Part shown: positions 15,653-23,809 of the stretch, in pieces | Position numbering within the stretch: the stretch's first letter is position 1 | Layout of the letters: the number at the start of each line of letters is the position of its first letter | Position numbers and translations under genes: made by a program | The notes under the pieces: generated by a model | Told to the model about the DNA's origin: nothing | Databases searched by the model: none | Seen by the model: the letters and a program-made list of their open reading frames with translations, nothing else | Source of the DNA: Candidatus Eisenbacteria bacterium | GTDB lineage: Bacteria > Desulfobacterota > Binatia > DP-6 | Direction: 5' to 3' | NCBI GenBank assembly: GCA_035577985.1 | Contig: DATJZY010000093.1 | Coordinates: 1 to 64,000 of the forward strand | DNA: 64,000 nucleotides

Positions 15653-16428
15653 CGAGCTTCACAATAGCGGTCCTTCGCGCAGAGGCCACCGTACAGATTG
15701 CGACACGATGTCGCAGGTACTCCTGCGCCGGAAGAGGTCGGTGGTCGCGCCCACACCCACTTGGCTGGACGGGAGTCGGACCAATCCACCGGAGCGAGCT
15801 CGCTTCCACGGCCATGGCGCCCGTCCTCTCGCAGTAACCGTCCGAGGATCGAGCCTTCGCGCGGACGCGTGACACCATGTCGCATCCCGGCGCTCGCGGG
15901 CGATATGTTGGATGGATGCGCTTCTCGTGGCTCGTGACGGCAGTCGCCCTCGCCTGCACCACGGGTGTCGCCGACGAACTGCTCCTGCACCCAAGTTGCG
16001 CGATCATATCCGTCGAGTTCGCGGTGCCCGCGGACTGGCGCTGTCACGGCATCGACGATTGTCTGCTCTGCGCCCGCACCGGCAGCGGAGTGAGATCTAA
16101 CTAGCCGTTCGTTGTCACGCGTACGGGTGGAACGGTGGAACGCGCGCCATTCCGCGTGGCCGGTCGACTCCATCTGCCCGCCCCCGGCCGGACGGGTCGA
16201 TGACCCGAGCCCGCGGCACGTATCGGAAGCCTAGCTAGATCAGGGACGGCGCGCGGCCGGGCACGGCACCGGAATCGGCGCCAGAGGTTCGCCTCAGCCC
16301 AGAGCCACGTGAGAGGCTTCGGCGAGGCACATCCCGCGCAACTCCTTTTGAAGTCCCGCTTGTCAGACTGGACTTCGCGCCCGCTTCCTATGCCACAAGA
16401 GAAAGACTCACTTCGTCGTGCACTTGGG
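15653..16428. other. Low-coding stretch at the right end of the accessory region
   Basis: About 780 bp downstream of the tRNA-Gly gene. One small signal-peptide ORF (15916-16104) is the only candidate gene; all other frames are short and mutually overlapping. No integrase is present at this end, although an element integrated in the tRNA would normally keep one here. Confidence 0.4.
15916..16104 (+). CDS. Possible small exported protein (62 residues)
   Basis: The ATG at 15916 opens a 62-residue frame beginning MRFSWLVTAVALACTTGVAD, a plausible signal peptide, with five cysteines in the remainder (HPSCAII, WRCHGIDDCLLCARTG). No ribosome-binding site stands out and no family is recognised. It could be chance in a gene-poor stretch. 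Confidence 0.3.
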   Translation: MRFSWLVTAVALACTTGVADELLLHPSCAIISVEFAVPADWRCHGIDDCLLCARTGSGVRSN

Positions 16429-16432
16429 AGAG

Positions 16433-16504
<72 letters not shown>

Positions 16505-16596
16505 GGCAGAGCCGTTTCAGTACCGCAGCGCGCCCGGGGTGGCAAGGCGGCGGCCGTCGTTTGACGCTCGGGGACGCCCACAGTAGAGCCACCCCC

Positions 16597-17001
16597 GTGC
16601 GGGGCCACGCGCGCAACATCATGACCGAGCGCGTGACGAAGATCCTACCCGATACGCTGCTGCCCGAGATCGCCGCGACGCTCGTGGATGCCGGCTTCGG
16701 GGGACTGCCCGTCTGCGACGACGACGACCGCGTGGTGGGCTTCGTCTCGGAGATCGACCTCATGGACGCGCTCCTGCGCGACGATCCCGGGGAGACGCTC
16801 GCGCGCGACATCATGTCGACTCCGGCCATCACGATCGACGAGTTCGCACCGGCCGAGGAGGCCATGACCATGCTGCGGGAGCGCGGCATCCATCACCTCC
16901 CCGTCGTGCGGCAAGGGCGCCTGGTCGGGATCATCGCGCCGGTCGACGTCCTGCGGTATTACGTCGACCACGTGCTGCCGAAGCCACCGGAGGCGGGATG
17001 A
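16597..17001 (+). CDS. CBS-domain-pair protein
   Basis: 134 residues made almost entirely of two CBS domains: the first about 9-60 (NIMTERVTKILPDTLLPEIA ... DRVVGFVSEIDLMDALL), the second about 70-128 (DIMSTPAITIDEFAPAEEAM ... LPVVRQGRLVGIIAPVDVLR). CBS pairs bind adenosine nucleotides or other ligands and usually regulate a partner. The GTG at 16597 keeps the complete first motif; the ATG at 16621 would cut into it. Its stop overlaps the start of gmhA (ATGA), placing it first in a seven-gene operon. Which partner it controls is not visible. Confidence 0.88.
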   Translation: MRGHARNIMTERVTKILPDTLLPEIAATLVDAGFGGLPVCDDDDRVVGFVSEIDLMDALLRDDPGETLARDIMSTPAITIDEFAPAEEAMTMLRERGIHHLPVVRQGRLVGIIAPVDVLRYYVDHVLPKPPEAG

Positions 17002-17597
17002 GCGCCACGCGAAGCGCGATCGCCGAGCTCTTCCGCGAGAGCGCCAAGGTGCGGGACGTGTTCCTGGCCGAGCAGTCCGAAGCCCTCGAGCGCGCGATCG
17101 ACCTCGTCGCGGCAGCGCTCGGAGCCGACCACAAGGTCCTCCTGTTCGGGAACGGCGGCAGCGCGGCCGACGCCCAGCACATCGCCGCCGAGTTCGTCGG
17201 GCGGTTCTATGGCGAGCGGCGCGCCCTGCCGGCCATCGCGCTCACGACCGACACGTCGGCGCTCACGGCCATCTCCAACGACTACGGCTACGACGAGGTG
17301 TTCGCGCGGCAGGTGCGCGGGCTCGCGCGTCCGGGCGACGTCGCGATCGCCATCTCCACCAGCGGGAAGTCGGCGAGCGTGCTGCGTGCGGTCGAAGCGG
17401 CGAAGATCCTCGGCGTGAAGACGATCGGATTCACGGGCGGCACCGGCGGACCGCTCGCGTCGCTGGTCGACGTCGAGCTCCGCGTCTCGGCGAGCACCAT
17501 GTCGGCGCGTATCCAGGAGACGCACATCCTCGCCGGCCACGTCATCTGCGAGCTCGTGGATCGGAAGCTCTTCGGCACGTCCCGGACCCTCTCGTGA
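16998..17597 (+). CDS. gmhA: Phosphoheptose isomerase
   Basis: 199 residues, full length for GmhA, which converts sedoheptulose 7-phosphate to D-glycero-D-manno-heptose 7-phosphate, the first step of ADP-heptose synthesis for LPS core. The SIS-domain phosphate loop GNGGSAADAQHIAAEFVGRF is present, as are DTSALTAISNDYGYDEVFAR, the second Ser-rich loop AISTSGKSASVL and the C-terminal IQETHILAGHVICELVD that carries active-site Glu and His. It overlaps its neighbours at both ends (ATGA, GTGA). Other heptose genes (hldE, gmhB) are not in the window. Confidence 0.95.
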   Translation: MSATRSAIAELFRESAKVRDVFLAEQSEALERAIDLVAAALGADHKVLLFGNGGSAADAQHIAAEFVGRFYGERRALPAIALTTDTSALTAISNDYGYDEVFARQVRGLARPGDVAIAISTSGKSASVLRAVEAAKILGVKTIGFTGGTGGPLASLVDVELRVSASTMSARIQETHILAGHVICELVDRKLFGTSRTLS

Positions 17598-18565
17598 GCC
17601 GCCGCCGGCGAATGAAGCGGCGTCCGGCACCCGCGCCACTCGATCCGCGTCGCGTGCGCACCGTCCCGCTGGGGCGCCGTCCGAGCAAGGTCGAGAAGGG
17701 CCTCCTCGGAGCGCCCGTTCGCTCCGGGCGGTCGATGCGGGCGTTCCTTCGCGGCCTCCCGGACATCCTGGGGGCGCGCGATCTCCGGACCGCCGCCGAG
17801 AAGATCGCGGGCGCGATCCGCCGCGGGCGACCGGTCGTGCTCGGCATGGGCGCGCATCCCATCAAGGTCGGGCTGGGGCCGCTCATCGTCGACCTCCTCG
17901 AGCGCAGCCGGCTCGCGGCCGTGGCCATGAACGGCGCCTGCCTGGTCCACGACTTCGAGCTCGCGTGGGGGGGCAAGACGTCGGAAGACGTTGGGCCCGG
18001 CCTCGATCGCGGGCTCTTCGGCATGGCGCGAGAGACCGGCGAGTTCCTGAACCGCGCGACGTCCGACGGCGTGACCGCCGGCCTGGGGCTCGGGCGGGCC
18101 GTGGGCGCGGCCATCCTGCGCGCGCGGCTCCCCTTCCGCCGCACCAGCATCCTCGCGGCGTGCGCCCGCCTGGACCTGCCGGCGACCGTCCACGTGGCCG
18201 TCGGCACCGACATCATCCACATGCACCCGAGCGCCGACGGCGCCGCGATCGGTGAGGGCAGCCTGCGCGACTTCCGCGTCCTGTCGGCCGTCGTGGGACG
18301 GCTCGACGGCGGGGTCTACCTCAACCTCGGCTCGGCGGTCATCATGCCCGAGGTGTTCGTGAAAGCCTTGAACCTCGCCCGCAACGTCGGCCATCCCGTG
18401 CGGCGCGTGACGACCGTCGACATGGACTTCATCCGTCACTATCGACCGGGCGTGAACGTCGTCGCGCGGCCGACCGCCATCGGCGGGCTAGGGATCCGTC
18501 TCACCGGGCACCACGAGATCATGTTCCCGCTTCTCTGGTCGGCCGTGGAGGAGGCGCTCCGCTGA
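17594..18565 (+). CDS. Deoxyhypusine-synthase-like conserved protein
   Basis: 323 residues. Basic N-terminus, then a Rossmann-like core with conserved GMGAHPIKVGLGPLIVDLLE, NGACLVHDFELAWGGKTSED, VHVAVGTDIIHMHP, GGVYLNLGSAVIMPEVFVKA and a final HYRPGVNVVARP/GHHEIMFPLLW. The pattern resembles the deoxyhypusine synthase fold, but bacteria of this type lack eIF5A, so the substrate is unknown. The GTG start overlaps the gmhA stop, and its own stop overlaps the next start. Constant coupling to gmhA hints at envelope sugar metabolism, but that is inference. The fold assignment is my pattern recognition and is less certain than the conservation. Confidence 0.7.
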   Translation: MSRRRRMKRRPAPAPLDPRRVRTVPLGRRPSKVEKGLLGAPVRSGRSMRAFLRGLPDILGARDLRTAAEKIAGAIRRGRPVVLGMGAHPIKVGLGPLIVDLLERSRLAAVAMNGACLVHDFELAWGGKTSEDVGPGLDRGLFGMARETGEFLNRATSDGVTAGLGLGRAVGAAILRARLPFRRTSILAACARLDLPATVHVAVGTDIIHMHPSADGAAIGEGSLRDFRVLSAVVGRLDGGVYLNLGSAVIMPEVFVKALNLARNVGHPVRRVTTVDMDFIRHYRPGVNVVARPTAIGGLGIRLTGHHEIMFPLLWSAVEEALR

Positions 18566-19329
18566 TCACCCTCACGACCGACTTCGGGACGACCGACCCG
18601 TTCGTCGGCATCATGAAGGGCGTGATCGCGAGCCGCGCACCGGGAGCGGCCGTGGTCGACGTCTCGCACGGCATCCCGCCCCAGAACGTGCTCGCCGGCG
18701 CGCTCGTGCTGCGCGCCGCGGCACCGTATTTCCCCCGCGGGACGACCCACGTCGCGGTCGTCGATCCGGGTGTCGGAACCGATCGCCGGGCCGTGTGCAT
18801 CGAGACGGCCGAGGCCTGCTTCGTCGGACCCGACAACGGGGTCCTCTCCCTGGCGGCACCTCCCGAGCGGGTCCGGCGCATCGTCGAGCTCGAGAACCCT
18901 CGCTTCCACCTCTCGCCTCGTAGTCGCACGTTCGACGGGCGCGACGTCTTCGCGCCGGTGGCGGCCGCGCTCGAGACTGGTACGGGCGTCTCGGACCTCG
19001 GCGCGGAGCGCACCGACCTGGTCCGGGTGTCGCTGCCCGCCCCGGTGCGGGAGGGCGCGACGATTCGTGGCGAGGTCGTCTACGTGGACGGGTTTGGCAA
19101 CCTCGCGACCAACATCGAGGCGCGCGACCTGCCTTCCGCCGTCGCGCGGATGGAAGTCGCCGGGCGGCGCATCGACGCCCTGTCAGCCACCTATGGGGCG
19201 GTCGCTCCCGGGGCCCCCGTCGCGCTCGTGAACAGCTGGGGCGTCGTCGAGATCGCGGTCCGGGACGGCAACGCGCGGGCGACCCTGGGCATCGGCGTCG
19301 GTGCGCCGGTCGTCATCGTGGGCGCATGA
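18562..19329 (+). CDS. SAM hydroxide adenosyltransferase (DUF62/duf-62 family)
   Basis: 255 residues. The family cleaves S-adenosylmethionine with water to adenosine and methionine (chlorinase/fluorinase fold). Diagnostic motifs are at the N-terminus LTTDFGTTDPFVGIMKGVI, then VDVSHGIPPQNVLAGALVL, VVDPGVGTDRRAVCIET, FVGPDNGVLSLA and the C-terminal domain VYVDGFGNLATNI. The conserved N-terminus begins before any ATG or GTG. The best start is CTG at 18562, seven bases after GGAGGAGG and overlapping the previous stop; starting at ATG 18613 would delete the first substrate-binding strand. Fifth-domain details and stereochemistry cannot be told from sequence. Confidence 0.88.
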   Translation: MITLTTDFGTTDPFVGIMKGVIASRAPGAAVVDVSHGIPPQNVLAGALVLRAAAPYFPRGTTHVAVVDPGVGTDRRAVCIETAEACFVGPDNGVLSLAAPPERVRRIVELENPRFHLSPRSRTFDGRDVFAPVAAALETGTGVSDLGAERTDLVRVSLPAPVREGATIRGEVVYVDGFGNLATNIEARDLPSAVARMEVAGRRIDALSATYGAVAPGAPVALVNSWGVVEIAVRDGNARATLGIGVGAPVVIVGA

Positions 19330-20168
19330 ACCGTCGCCGCCTGCTCGTCCACGGGGGGCTGTTCGCGCTGACGGTCGTCACCGCGACCGCGGCCGGCGCG
19401 ATCTGGGACGGCGTCGACCCCTTCGTTTCGGCCGCCGCATATGCGCGAGGGCTGCCTTACGCCATCTCGCTGCTCGCGATCCTCCTCTGTCACGAGATGG
19501 GGCACTACCTCATGTGCCGCCGGCACGGCGTCGACGCCTCGCTCCCCTATTTCCTGCCCGCCCCCCCACCGATCGTGTTCGGGACCTTCGGCGCCTTCAT
19601 CCGCGTGCGATCCAGATTTCCGCATCGGCGGGCGCTCTTCGACATGGGCGCCGCGGGCCCGTGGGCGGGGTTCGTCGTGGCGATCGTCGTGCTGTTCATC
19701 GGCCTCCACTTCTCGCGCGTCGAGACGACGATGCCCGAAAGCGGGGTGTGGATGTTCGGCGACTCGCTCCTCACGGCCTGGCTCACCCGAACCGTCGTCG
19801 GGGCGGATCCGAACAACGTCATCATCCATCCCATCGCGCTGGCCGGATGGTTCGGCCTGCTCGTGACGTCGCTCAACCTCCTGCCGGCGGGACAGCTCGA
19901 CGGCGGGCACATCGTGTATGCGGCAATGGGACGGGCGACGCCCGCGCTCTCCGCCGTCCTGGTGGCGGTGCTCGCCTGGCTCGGCCTCCGCGGCTGGCCG
20001 GGTTGGTATCTCTGGGCGGCCATCGTCGTCCTCATGAACTTCCTCGGACACCCCCCGACGACCGACGACCAGGCGCCGCTCGACCTGGCCCGGCTGGTGG
20101 GTGCCGTGGCCAGCCTGGTAGTCTTCGTCATCACGTTCGTGCCCGAGCCGATCCGGATCATTCCGTGA
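19326..20168 (+). CDS. Site-2-protease-type membrane zinc metalloprotease (M50)
   Basis: 280 residues with about six hydrophobic helices. The zinc-binding HEMGH motif lies in the second helix (LLCHEMGHYLMCRRHGVDAS) and the third ligand region is LLPAGQLDGGHIVYAA (the family LDG motif). Between them is FGTFGAFIRVRSRFPHRRAL and a GPWAGFVVAIVVLFIGL helix. There is no PDZ domain, so it is a minimal S2P rather than an RseP. Such proteases cleave anchored regulators inside the membrane; no anti-sigma factor or substrate is encoded beside it. It overlaps the preceding gene by four bases. Confidence 0.9.
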   Translation: MNRRRLLVHGGLFALTVVTATAAGAIWDGVDPFVSAAAYARGLPYAISLLAILLCHEMGHYLMCRRHGVDASLPYFLPAPPPIVFGTFGAFIRVRSRFPHRRALFDMGAAGPWAGFVVAIVVLFIGLHFSRVETTMPESGVWMFGDSLLTAWLTRTVVGADPNNVIIHPIALAGWFGLLVTSLNLLPAGQLDGGHIVYAAMGRATPALSAVLVAVLAWLGLRGWPGWYLWAAIVVLMNFLGHPPTTDDQAPLDLARLVGAVASLVVFVITFVPEPIRIIP

Positions 20169-20175
20169 GGTCGCA

Positions 20176-20628
20176 ATGAGCACCCGACCGAGCTGGGACC
20201 AGTACTTCATGACGATCACCCGCCAGGTGGCCGAGCGCTCGACGTGCCTGCGCGCCAAGGTGGGGGCTGTCATCGTCCGCGACAAGAACATCCTCGCCAC
20301 CGGCTACAACGGCTCGCCGGCCGGACTGCCCCACTGCACAGACGTCGGCTGCCTCGTCTACAAGTCGACGACGCCCTCGGGCGAGGTCGAGGAGAACTGC
20401 TTCCGGACCATCCACGCTGAGATCAACGCCATCGCTCAGGCGGCCAAGAACGGCCACGCCATCCGGGACGCCGACATCTACATCACCCACACGCCCTGCA
20501 TTCACTGCTTCAAGGTGCTCGTGAACACCGGCATCAAGCGGATCGTCTACGAGCGGCCCTACAAGCTCCACACGATCGAGGAGCTGCTCCGCTACACCGA
20601 CGTCTCGCTGGCCCAAGTCGCCGAGTGA
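20176..20628 (+). CDS. dCMP/cytidine-type deaminase (ComEB-like)
   Basis: 150 residues, typical of bacterial dCMP deaminase, which makes dUMP for thymidylate synthesis. It carries the zinc ligands and catalytic Glu in TIHAEINAIAQAAK and the two Cys ligands in THTPCIHCFKVLVNTG. An N-terminal CPxVGAVIV-like stretch (CLRAKVGAVIVRDKNILATG) and the GLPHCTDVGCLVY insertion (second zinc site or substrate loop) agree with the family. It is sixth in the operon, 7 bp after the protease and overlapping pgeF. Confidence 0.93.
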   Translation: MSTRPSWDQYFMTITRQVAERSTCLRAKVGAVIVRDKNILATGYNGSPAGLPHCTDVGCLVYKSTTPSGEVEENCFRTIHAEINAIAQAAKNGHAIRDADIYITHTPCIHCFKVLVNTGIKRIVYERPYKLHTIEELLRYTDVSLAQVAE

Positions 20629-21275
20629 CGACGACGCGCACGCTCGTCCACGAGCCATGGCTCGCGGTTCCGGGGCTCGTTCACGGCTTCCTGCCGGGCC
20701 TCGTCGACCCGCCGCGGCGGGTCGAGGTCCCACGGCAAGTTCACGGGACGCGCGTCGTGACGCTGGGCGACGGCGCCGAACGTCCCGAGGCCGACGGCCT
20801 GGTGACGTCGGCGCCCTGCGCCTGCGTCGGCATCGTCACCGCCGACTGCGTGCCGATCCTCATGCTCGCGCGCCGCGCGCGTGCCGTCGCCGCCGTGCAC
20901 GCGGGCTGGCGCGGCGCCGCCGCCGGCGTCGTCGAAGCGGCGCTCGATCATCTGCGCGCGACGTTCGGCGTCGAACCGCGCGACGTCGAGATCGCGATGG
21001 GACCGGCGATCGGTGGCTGCTGCTACGAGATCGGTCCCGAGGTGCGCGCCGCGTTCGTCGCGCGTACCGGCGACGTCACCCGCGATGCGTGGACGCGTGG
21101 TGCCGATCGCGACCTGCTCGATCTTCGCGCCGCGATCGGGCTCCTCGCGCGGCGGGCCGGCGTCGTGCACGTCGCCGTGCTGGGACCCTGCACGCGCTGC
21201 GACGGCGGCTACTGCTCCTACCGTCGCGACGGGGGCGACGCCGGACGGCAGGTGAGCTTCATCGGCTGGGGGTAG
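20625..21275 (+). CDS. pgeF: Peptidoglycan editing factor PgeF / laccase-domain purine nucleosidase
   Basis: 216 residues, short for a family of 240-270 but containing the metal- and substrate-binding core: RQVHGTRVV, TADCVPILMLARRARAVAAV, HAGWRGAAAGV and the Cys-rich end GPCTRCDGGYCSYRRDGGDA. Members are reported to remove misincorporated residues from peptidoglycan precursors and to act on purine nucleosides. The missing length is at the N-terminus, where the strand before the VHG motif is compact. GTG start overlaps the deaminase stop. The 3' end overlaps by 17 bp the convergent gene ending at 21259. Confidence 0.9.
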   Translation: MTTTRTLVHEPWLAVPGLVHGFLPGLVDPPRRVEVPRQVHGTRVVTLGDGAERPEADGLVTSAPCACVGIVTADCVPILMLARRARAVAAVHAGWRGAAAGVVEAALDHLRATFGVEPRDVEIAMGPAIGGCCYEIGPEVRAAFVARTGDVTRDAWTRGADRDLLDLRAAIGLLARRAGVVHVAVLGPCTRCDGGYCSYRRDGGDAGRQVSFIGWG

Positions 21276-22122
21276 CGCCGATCGCGAGCGACGGCGCCGA
21301 CGTCGGCACCCGCCCGTCGTACTGCTCCGGGTTGAGGAGGTACGCGCGCATGAGGTCGACCATCTTCCCGGCCTGGTAGCCGTCCATGAACCGGTGATCG
21401 AAGGTCGCGCCGATGGTGAGGAGCGGCCGCACGACGACCCGGCCTTCTTCGGCGACCGGGCGGTCCTCGACCTGGCCCACCAGGACGACGATCGGCGTGC
21501 GGCTGAACGGCACCAGCGGAGCGAGCGCGTTCGTGATCCCGAAGGTCGCGATGTTGCTCACCATGGCGCTCCCGAACTCGTCCTTCACGATGCCGAAGCG
21601 CGAGAGGTCGAGGTCGAGATCGTAGATGAGGTAGGCGATTGTCCGCATGATCGGCCCGAGCAGCGTGACCGGAATGCGGTCCAGGAGGGACTTCGTGCGC
21701 TCGACCTGGCGGTCCTTCCGGGCGCGGAGCAGCTCGACGCGCTCCTCGACCTCGCGGGCGATGTCGACCGCGCCCTTCTCGTCGGCGCGCTGGATCTTGA
21801 ATCCGGAGAGGTCCCGGCCGCCCTCGGTGGCGACCTGGAGGAAGATGTCCACCGTCTCCCGGAGCATGATGCGGCGGCGCGCCACGATGCCGTTCGTCTG
21901 CGGAAAGGCCCGGATGGCGAGCGCCAGCGAGCGCGCGATCAGGTGGGTCACGGTCACCCGGACACCCGAGGCCGCGCGGACCCGCTCGATGTAGGCCAGC
22001 GAGCCCTGCATCGGGAAGTCGACCAGGCTGTACACGCTCGGGTCCCTGGGGGGCCGCCAGGCGTGAACGGCGACCCGGCGCCATCCCTTGAGCGGCTCGA
22101 GCGGGCGGAAGGTTCGCGCCAT
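21259..22122 (-). CDS. Stand-alone 2-oxoacid dehydrogenase E2-type acyltransferase
   Basis: 287 residues equal to the catalytic domain of E2 acyltransferases (CoA-dependent chloramphenicol-acetyltransferase fold). The active-site motif is near the end (TIGATFDHRFMDGYQAGKMV) and the mid-domain conserved GSAMVSNIATFGITNALAPL is present, with RTPIVVLVGQV between. There is no lipoyl domain and no peripheral-subunit-binding domain, and no E1 or E3 gene is nearby. It therefore cannot work as an ordinary pyruvate dehydrogenase core; a free acyltransferase role is likely. It is transcribed divergently from the small gene at 22253. Confidence 0.88.
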   Translation of the reverse strand: MARTFRPLEPLKGWRRVAVHAWRPPRDPSVYSLVDFPMQGSLAYIERVRAASGVRVTVTHLIARSLALAIRAFPQTNGIVARRRIMLRETVDIFLQVATEGGRDLSGFKIQRADEKGAVDIAREVEERVELLRARKDRQVERTKSLLDRIPVTLLGPIMRTIAYLIYDLDLDLSRFGIVKDEFGSAMVSNIATFGITNALAPLVPFSRTPIVVLVGQVEDRPVAEEGRVVVRPLLTIGATFDHRFMDGYQAGKMVDLMRAYLLNPEQYDGRVPTSAPSLAIGATPSR

Positions 22123-22252
22123 GGGACGTCTCGTCTCTAGCGACGGCTATGCGGACCGTCAATGTGCGGCCCCTGTGCTTGTACCTCCACCAGGGCGCTG
22201 GTACTCTCCCGAGGAGCGGTCGGGTCGCTTCGGCCGCGGCAGGAGGTACGTC

Positions 22253-22525
22253 GTGAAAGGGTTCCTGATGACGTTGGTGGTGGTGGCGGGGTTGGTTGCG
22301 GCTCCCTCGATCGGGCGTGCCCACGATGCCTACGACGACAGCCAGTCCCACCCGCTGCGGTTGGCCGGCTACGCGCTCAACCCGGTCGGCTATGCGATCG
22401 AGTGGCTGGTGATGCGACCGATTCACTTCGTCGTCTCCCAGAAGAAGACGGAGCGCATCTTCGGTCACACGCCGCACGAGACGCCTTTCGGCGACTACCG
22501 CGCGTACACGCCGGACGAGGACTAG
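22253..22525 (+). CDS. Small exported protein of unknown function
   Basis: 90 residues from GTG at 22253, chosen because AGGAGG precedes it by seven bases and a signal peptide follows (MKGFLMTLVVVAGLVAAPSI, cleavage near GRAHD). The mature part has NPVGYAIEWLVMRPIHFVVS, possibly a membrane-associated amphipathic helix, and ends HTPHETPFGDYRAYTPDED. I recognise the pattern as a conserved small protein but know no function. It is 27 bp before rlmE and probably co-transcribed. Confidence 0.75.
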   Translation: MKGFLMTLVVVAGLVAAPSIGRAHDAYDDSQSHPLRLAGYALNPVGYAIEWLVMRPIHFVVSQKKTERIFGHTPHETPFGDYRAYTPDED

Positions 22526-22552
22526 GCCCGCCACCGGGGAGACGCGCTCCCC

Positions 22553-23155
22553 GTGAGATACGAGCGCAAGGACGCGCCGTATCGTCGCGCGAAGGCCGAG
22601 GGCTTTCGCGCCCGCAGTGCGTACAAGCTGGCTGAGCTCGACGACCGGGCTCGCCTGCTCCGCCGCGGCGACCGCGTGGTCGACCTCGGCGCGTGGCCGG
22701 GTGGATGGATCCAGGTCGCCCTCGACCGCATCGGTCCGTCGGGCCGCATCGTCGCCGTCGATCTGGTCCCTATCGATCCGTTTCCGGGACGTCCCGTCGA
22801 GACAGTGGTCGGCGACCTTCGAGATCCCGCCGTCGTCGCGACGCTGCGAGAGCGACTCGGCGGCCCCGCGGACATCGTCCTCTCGGACGCCGCACCCAAG
22901 CTGACCGGCGTACGCGACGTCGACGAGGCCCACTCGTCGGAGCTGGTCGGCGCGCTGCTCGACGCCATTCCCGTTCTCCTCGGACCGGGCGGTCGAGCCC
23001 TCGTCAAGCTCTTCATGGACTCCGGATACACCGCCACGTCGGCGCGACTGCGGGAGCTGTTCGCCGATGTGAAGACCACACGTCCCTCCTCCTCGCGACG
23101 GGGATCTTCAGAGCTCTACCTGATTGCCCGGGGCTTCCGACCGGCGACCCGGTAG
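22553..23155 (+). CDS. rlmE: 23S rRNA 2'-O-methyltransferase RlmE (FtsJ)
   Basis: 200 residues, normal for RlmE, which methylates the ribose of U2552 in the ribosomal A-loop using SAM. The first catalytic Lys is in RARSAYKLAELDDR, the SAM-binding loop is VVDLGAWPGGWIQVA, acidic residue and Lys follow in LSDAAPKLTGVRDVDEAHSS and ALVKLFMDSGY, and the C-terminal KTTRPSSSRRGSSELYLIAR holds the final Glu. GTG start; SD-like GGGGAG upstream. Confidence 0.94.
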   Translation: MRYERKDAPYRRAKAEGFRARSAYKLAELDDRARLLRRGDRVVDLGAWPGGWIQVALDRIGPSGRIVAVDLVPIDPFPGRPVETVVGDLRDPAVVATLRERLGGPADIVLSDAAPKLTGVRDVDEAHSSELVGALLDAIPVLLGPGGRALVKLFMDSGYTATSARLRELFADVKTTRPSSSRRGSSELYLIARGFRPATR

Positions 23156-23809
23156 GGTGTGGATAAGCTGTGGACCTGTGAACAACCCCGCGCCTGGCAC
23201 GCGCCCCTCCGCCGGCTCGTGCCCTTTCGGGGTGACCTGCTCGTAAAGAGCCAAGTTATTTGCGGAAAGCAGTGTGCCGCGGGCTAGGCGATAAGGTGCA
23301 CCCGGGGCCGTGTTCGCGATCCGATCCGCAGGCGAACGCCAATGGGTCCCGTGTGGATAACCGGGCTGTCCCGATCGGCCTTGTGCGGCAAGCGTTTCGT
23401 GATCGCTGGGCGCGCAAAGCCTCTCCGGGCAAGGGCTACAGCGAGGGACGGCTCCGGAATACTTGCGGCGCAAGCATTCTGGTCGGCTCCATCGTTCTCG
23501 TGCCTGTGCTGCATGTGGAAGATCGTCACATGGTGCGATCGAGCCATCGGACAAAGGCGGAATCGTTCACTCTCAGATCGCGCGCGTCGTGATCGATGGG
23601 CGTCGGAGACCGCCGTCGTGGATGAGGCGCTCGCTTTGTCGACCTCGCGTGAGCGGGCGTACCGGCAGTCGTTCGCGTGAGCGCCGACCAGCTGTCCGGG
23701 CTTGTCCGGATTGCTTTTCCCGACAGCGCTTGCTCTAACGACGTCGTGCGATCGCGGATTTCGCGGCTCGCACTCTCGACTTGTTCCGCAATCGCGGAAG
23801 GGGGTGGGG
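23156..23809. other. 654-bp intergenic stretch with perfect DnaA boxes
   Basis: No gene is supportable here. TGTGGATAA, the reverse complement of the consensus DnaA box TTATCCACA, occurs perfectly at 23158-23166 and 23352-23360. Related sequences follow the first copy (TGTGGACCT at 23170, TGTGAACAA at 23178), and TTATTTGCG occurs at 23257. The stretch lies about 10 kb from dnaA. It may be an origin-like DnaA-binding region or a DnaA-titrating site. Confidence 0.45.
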
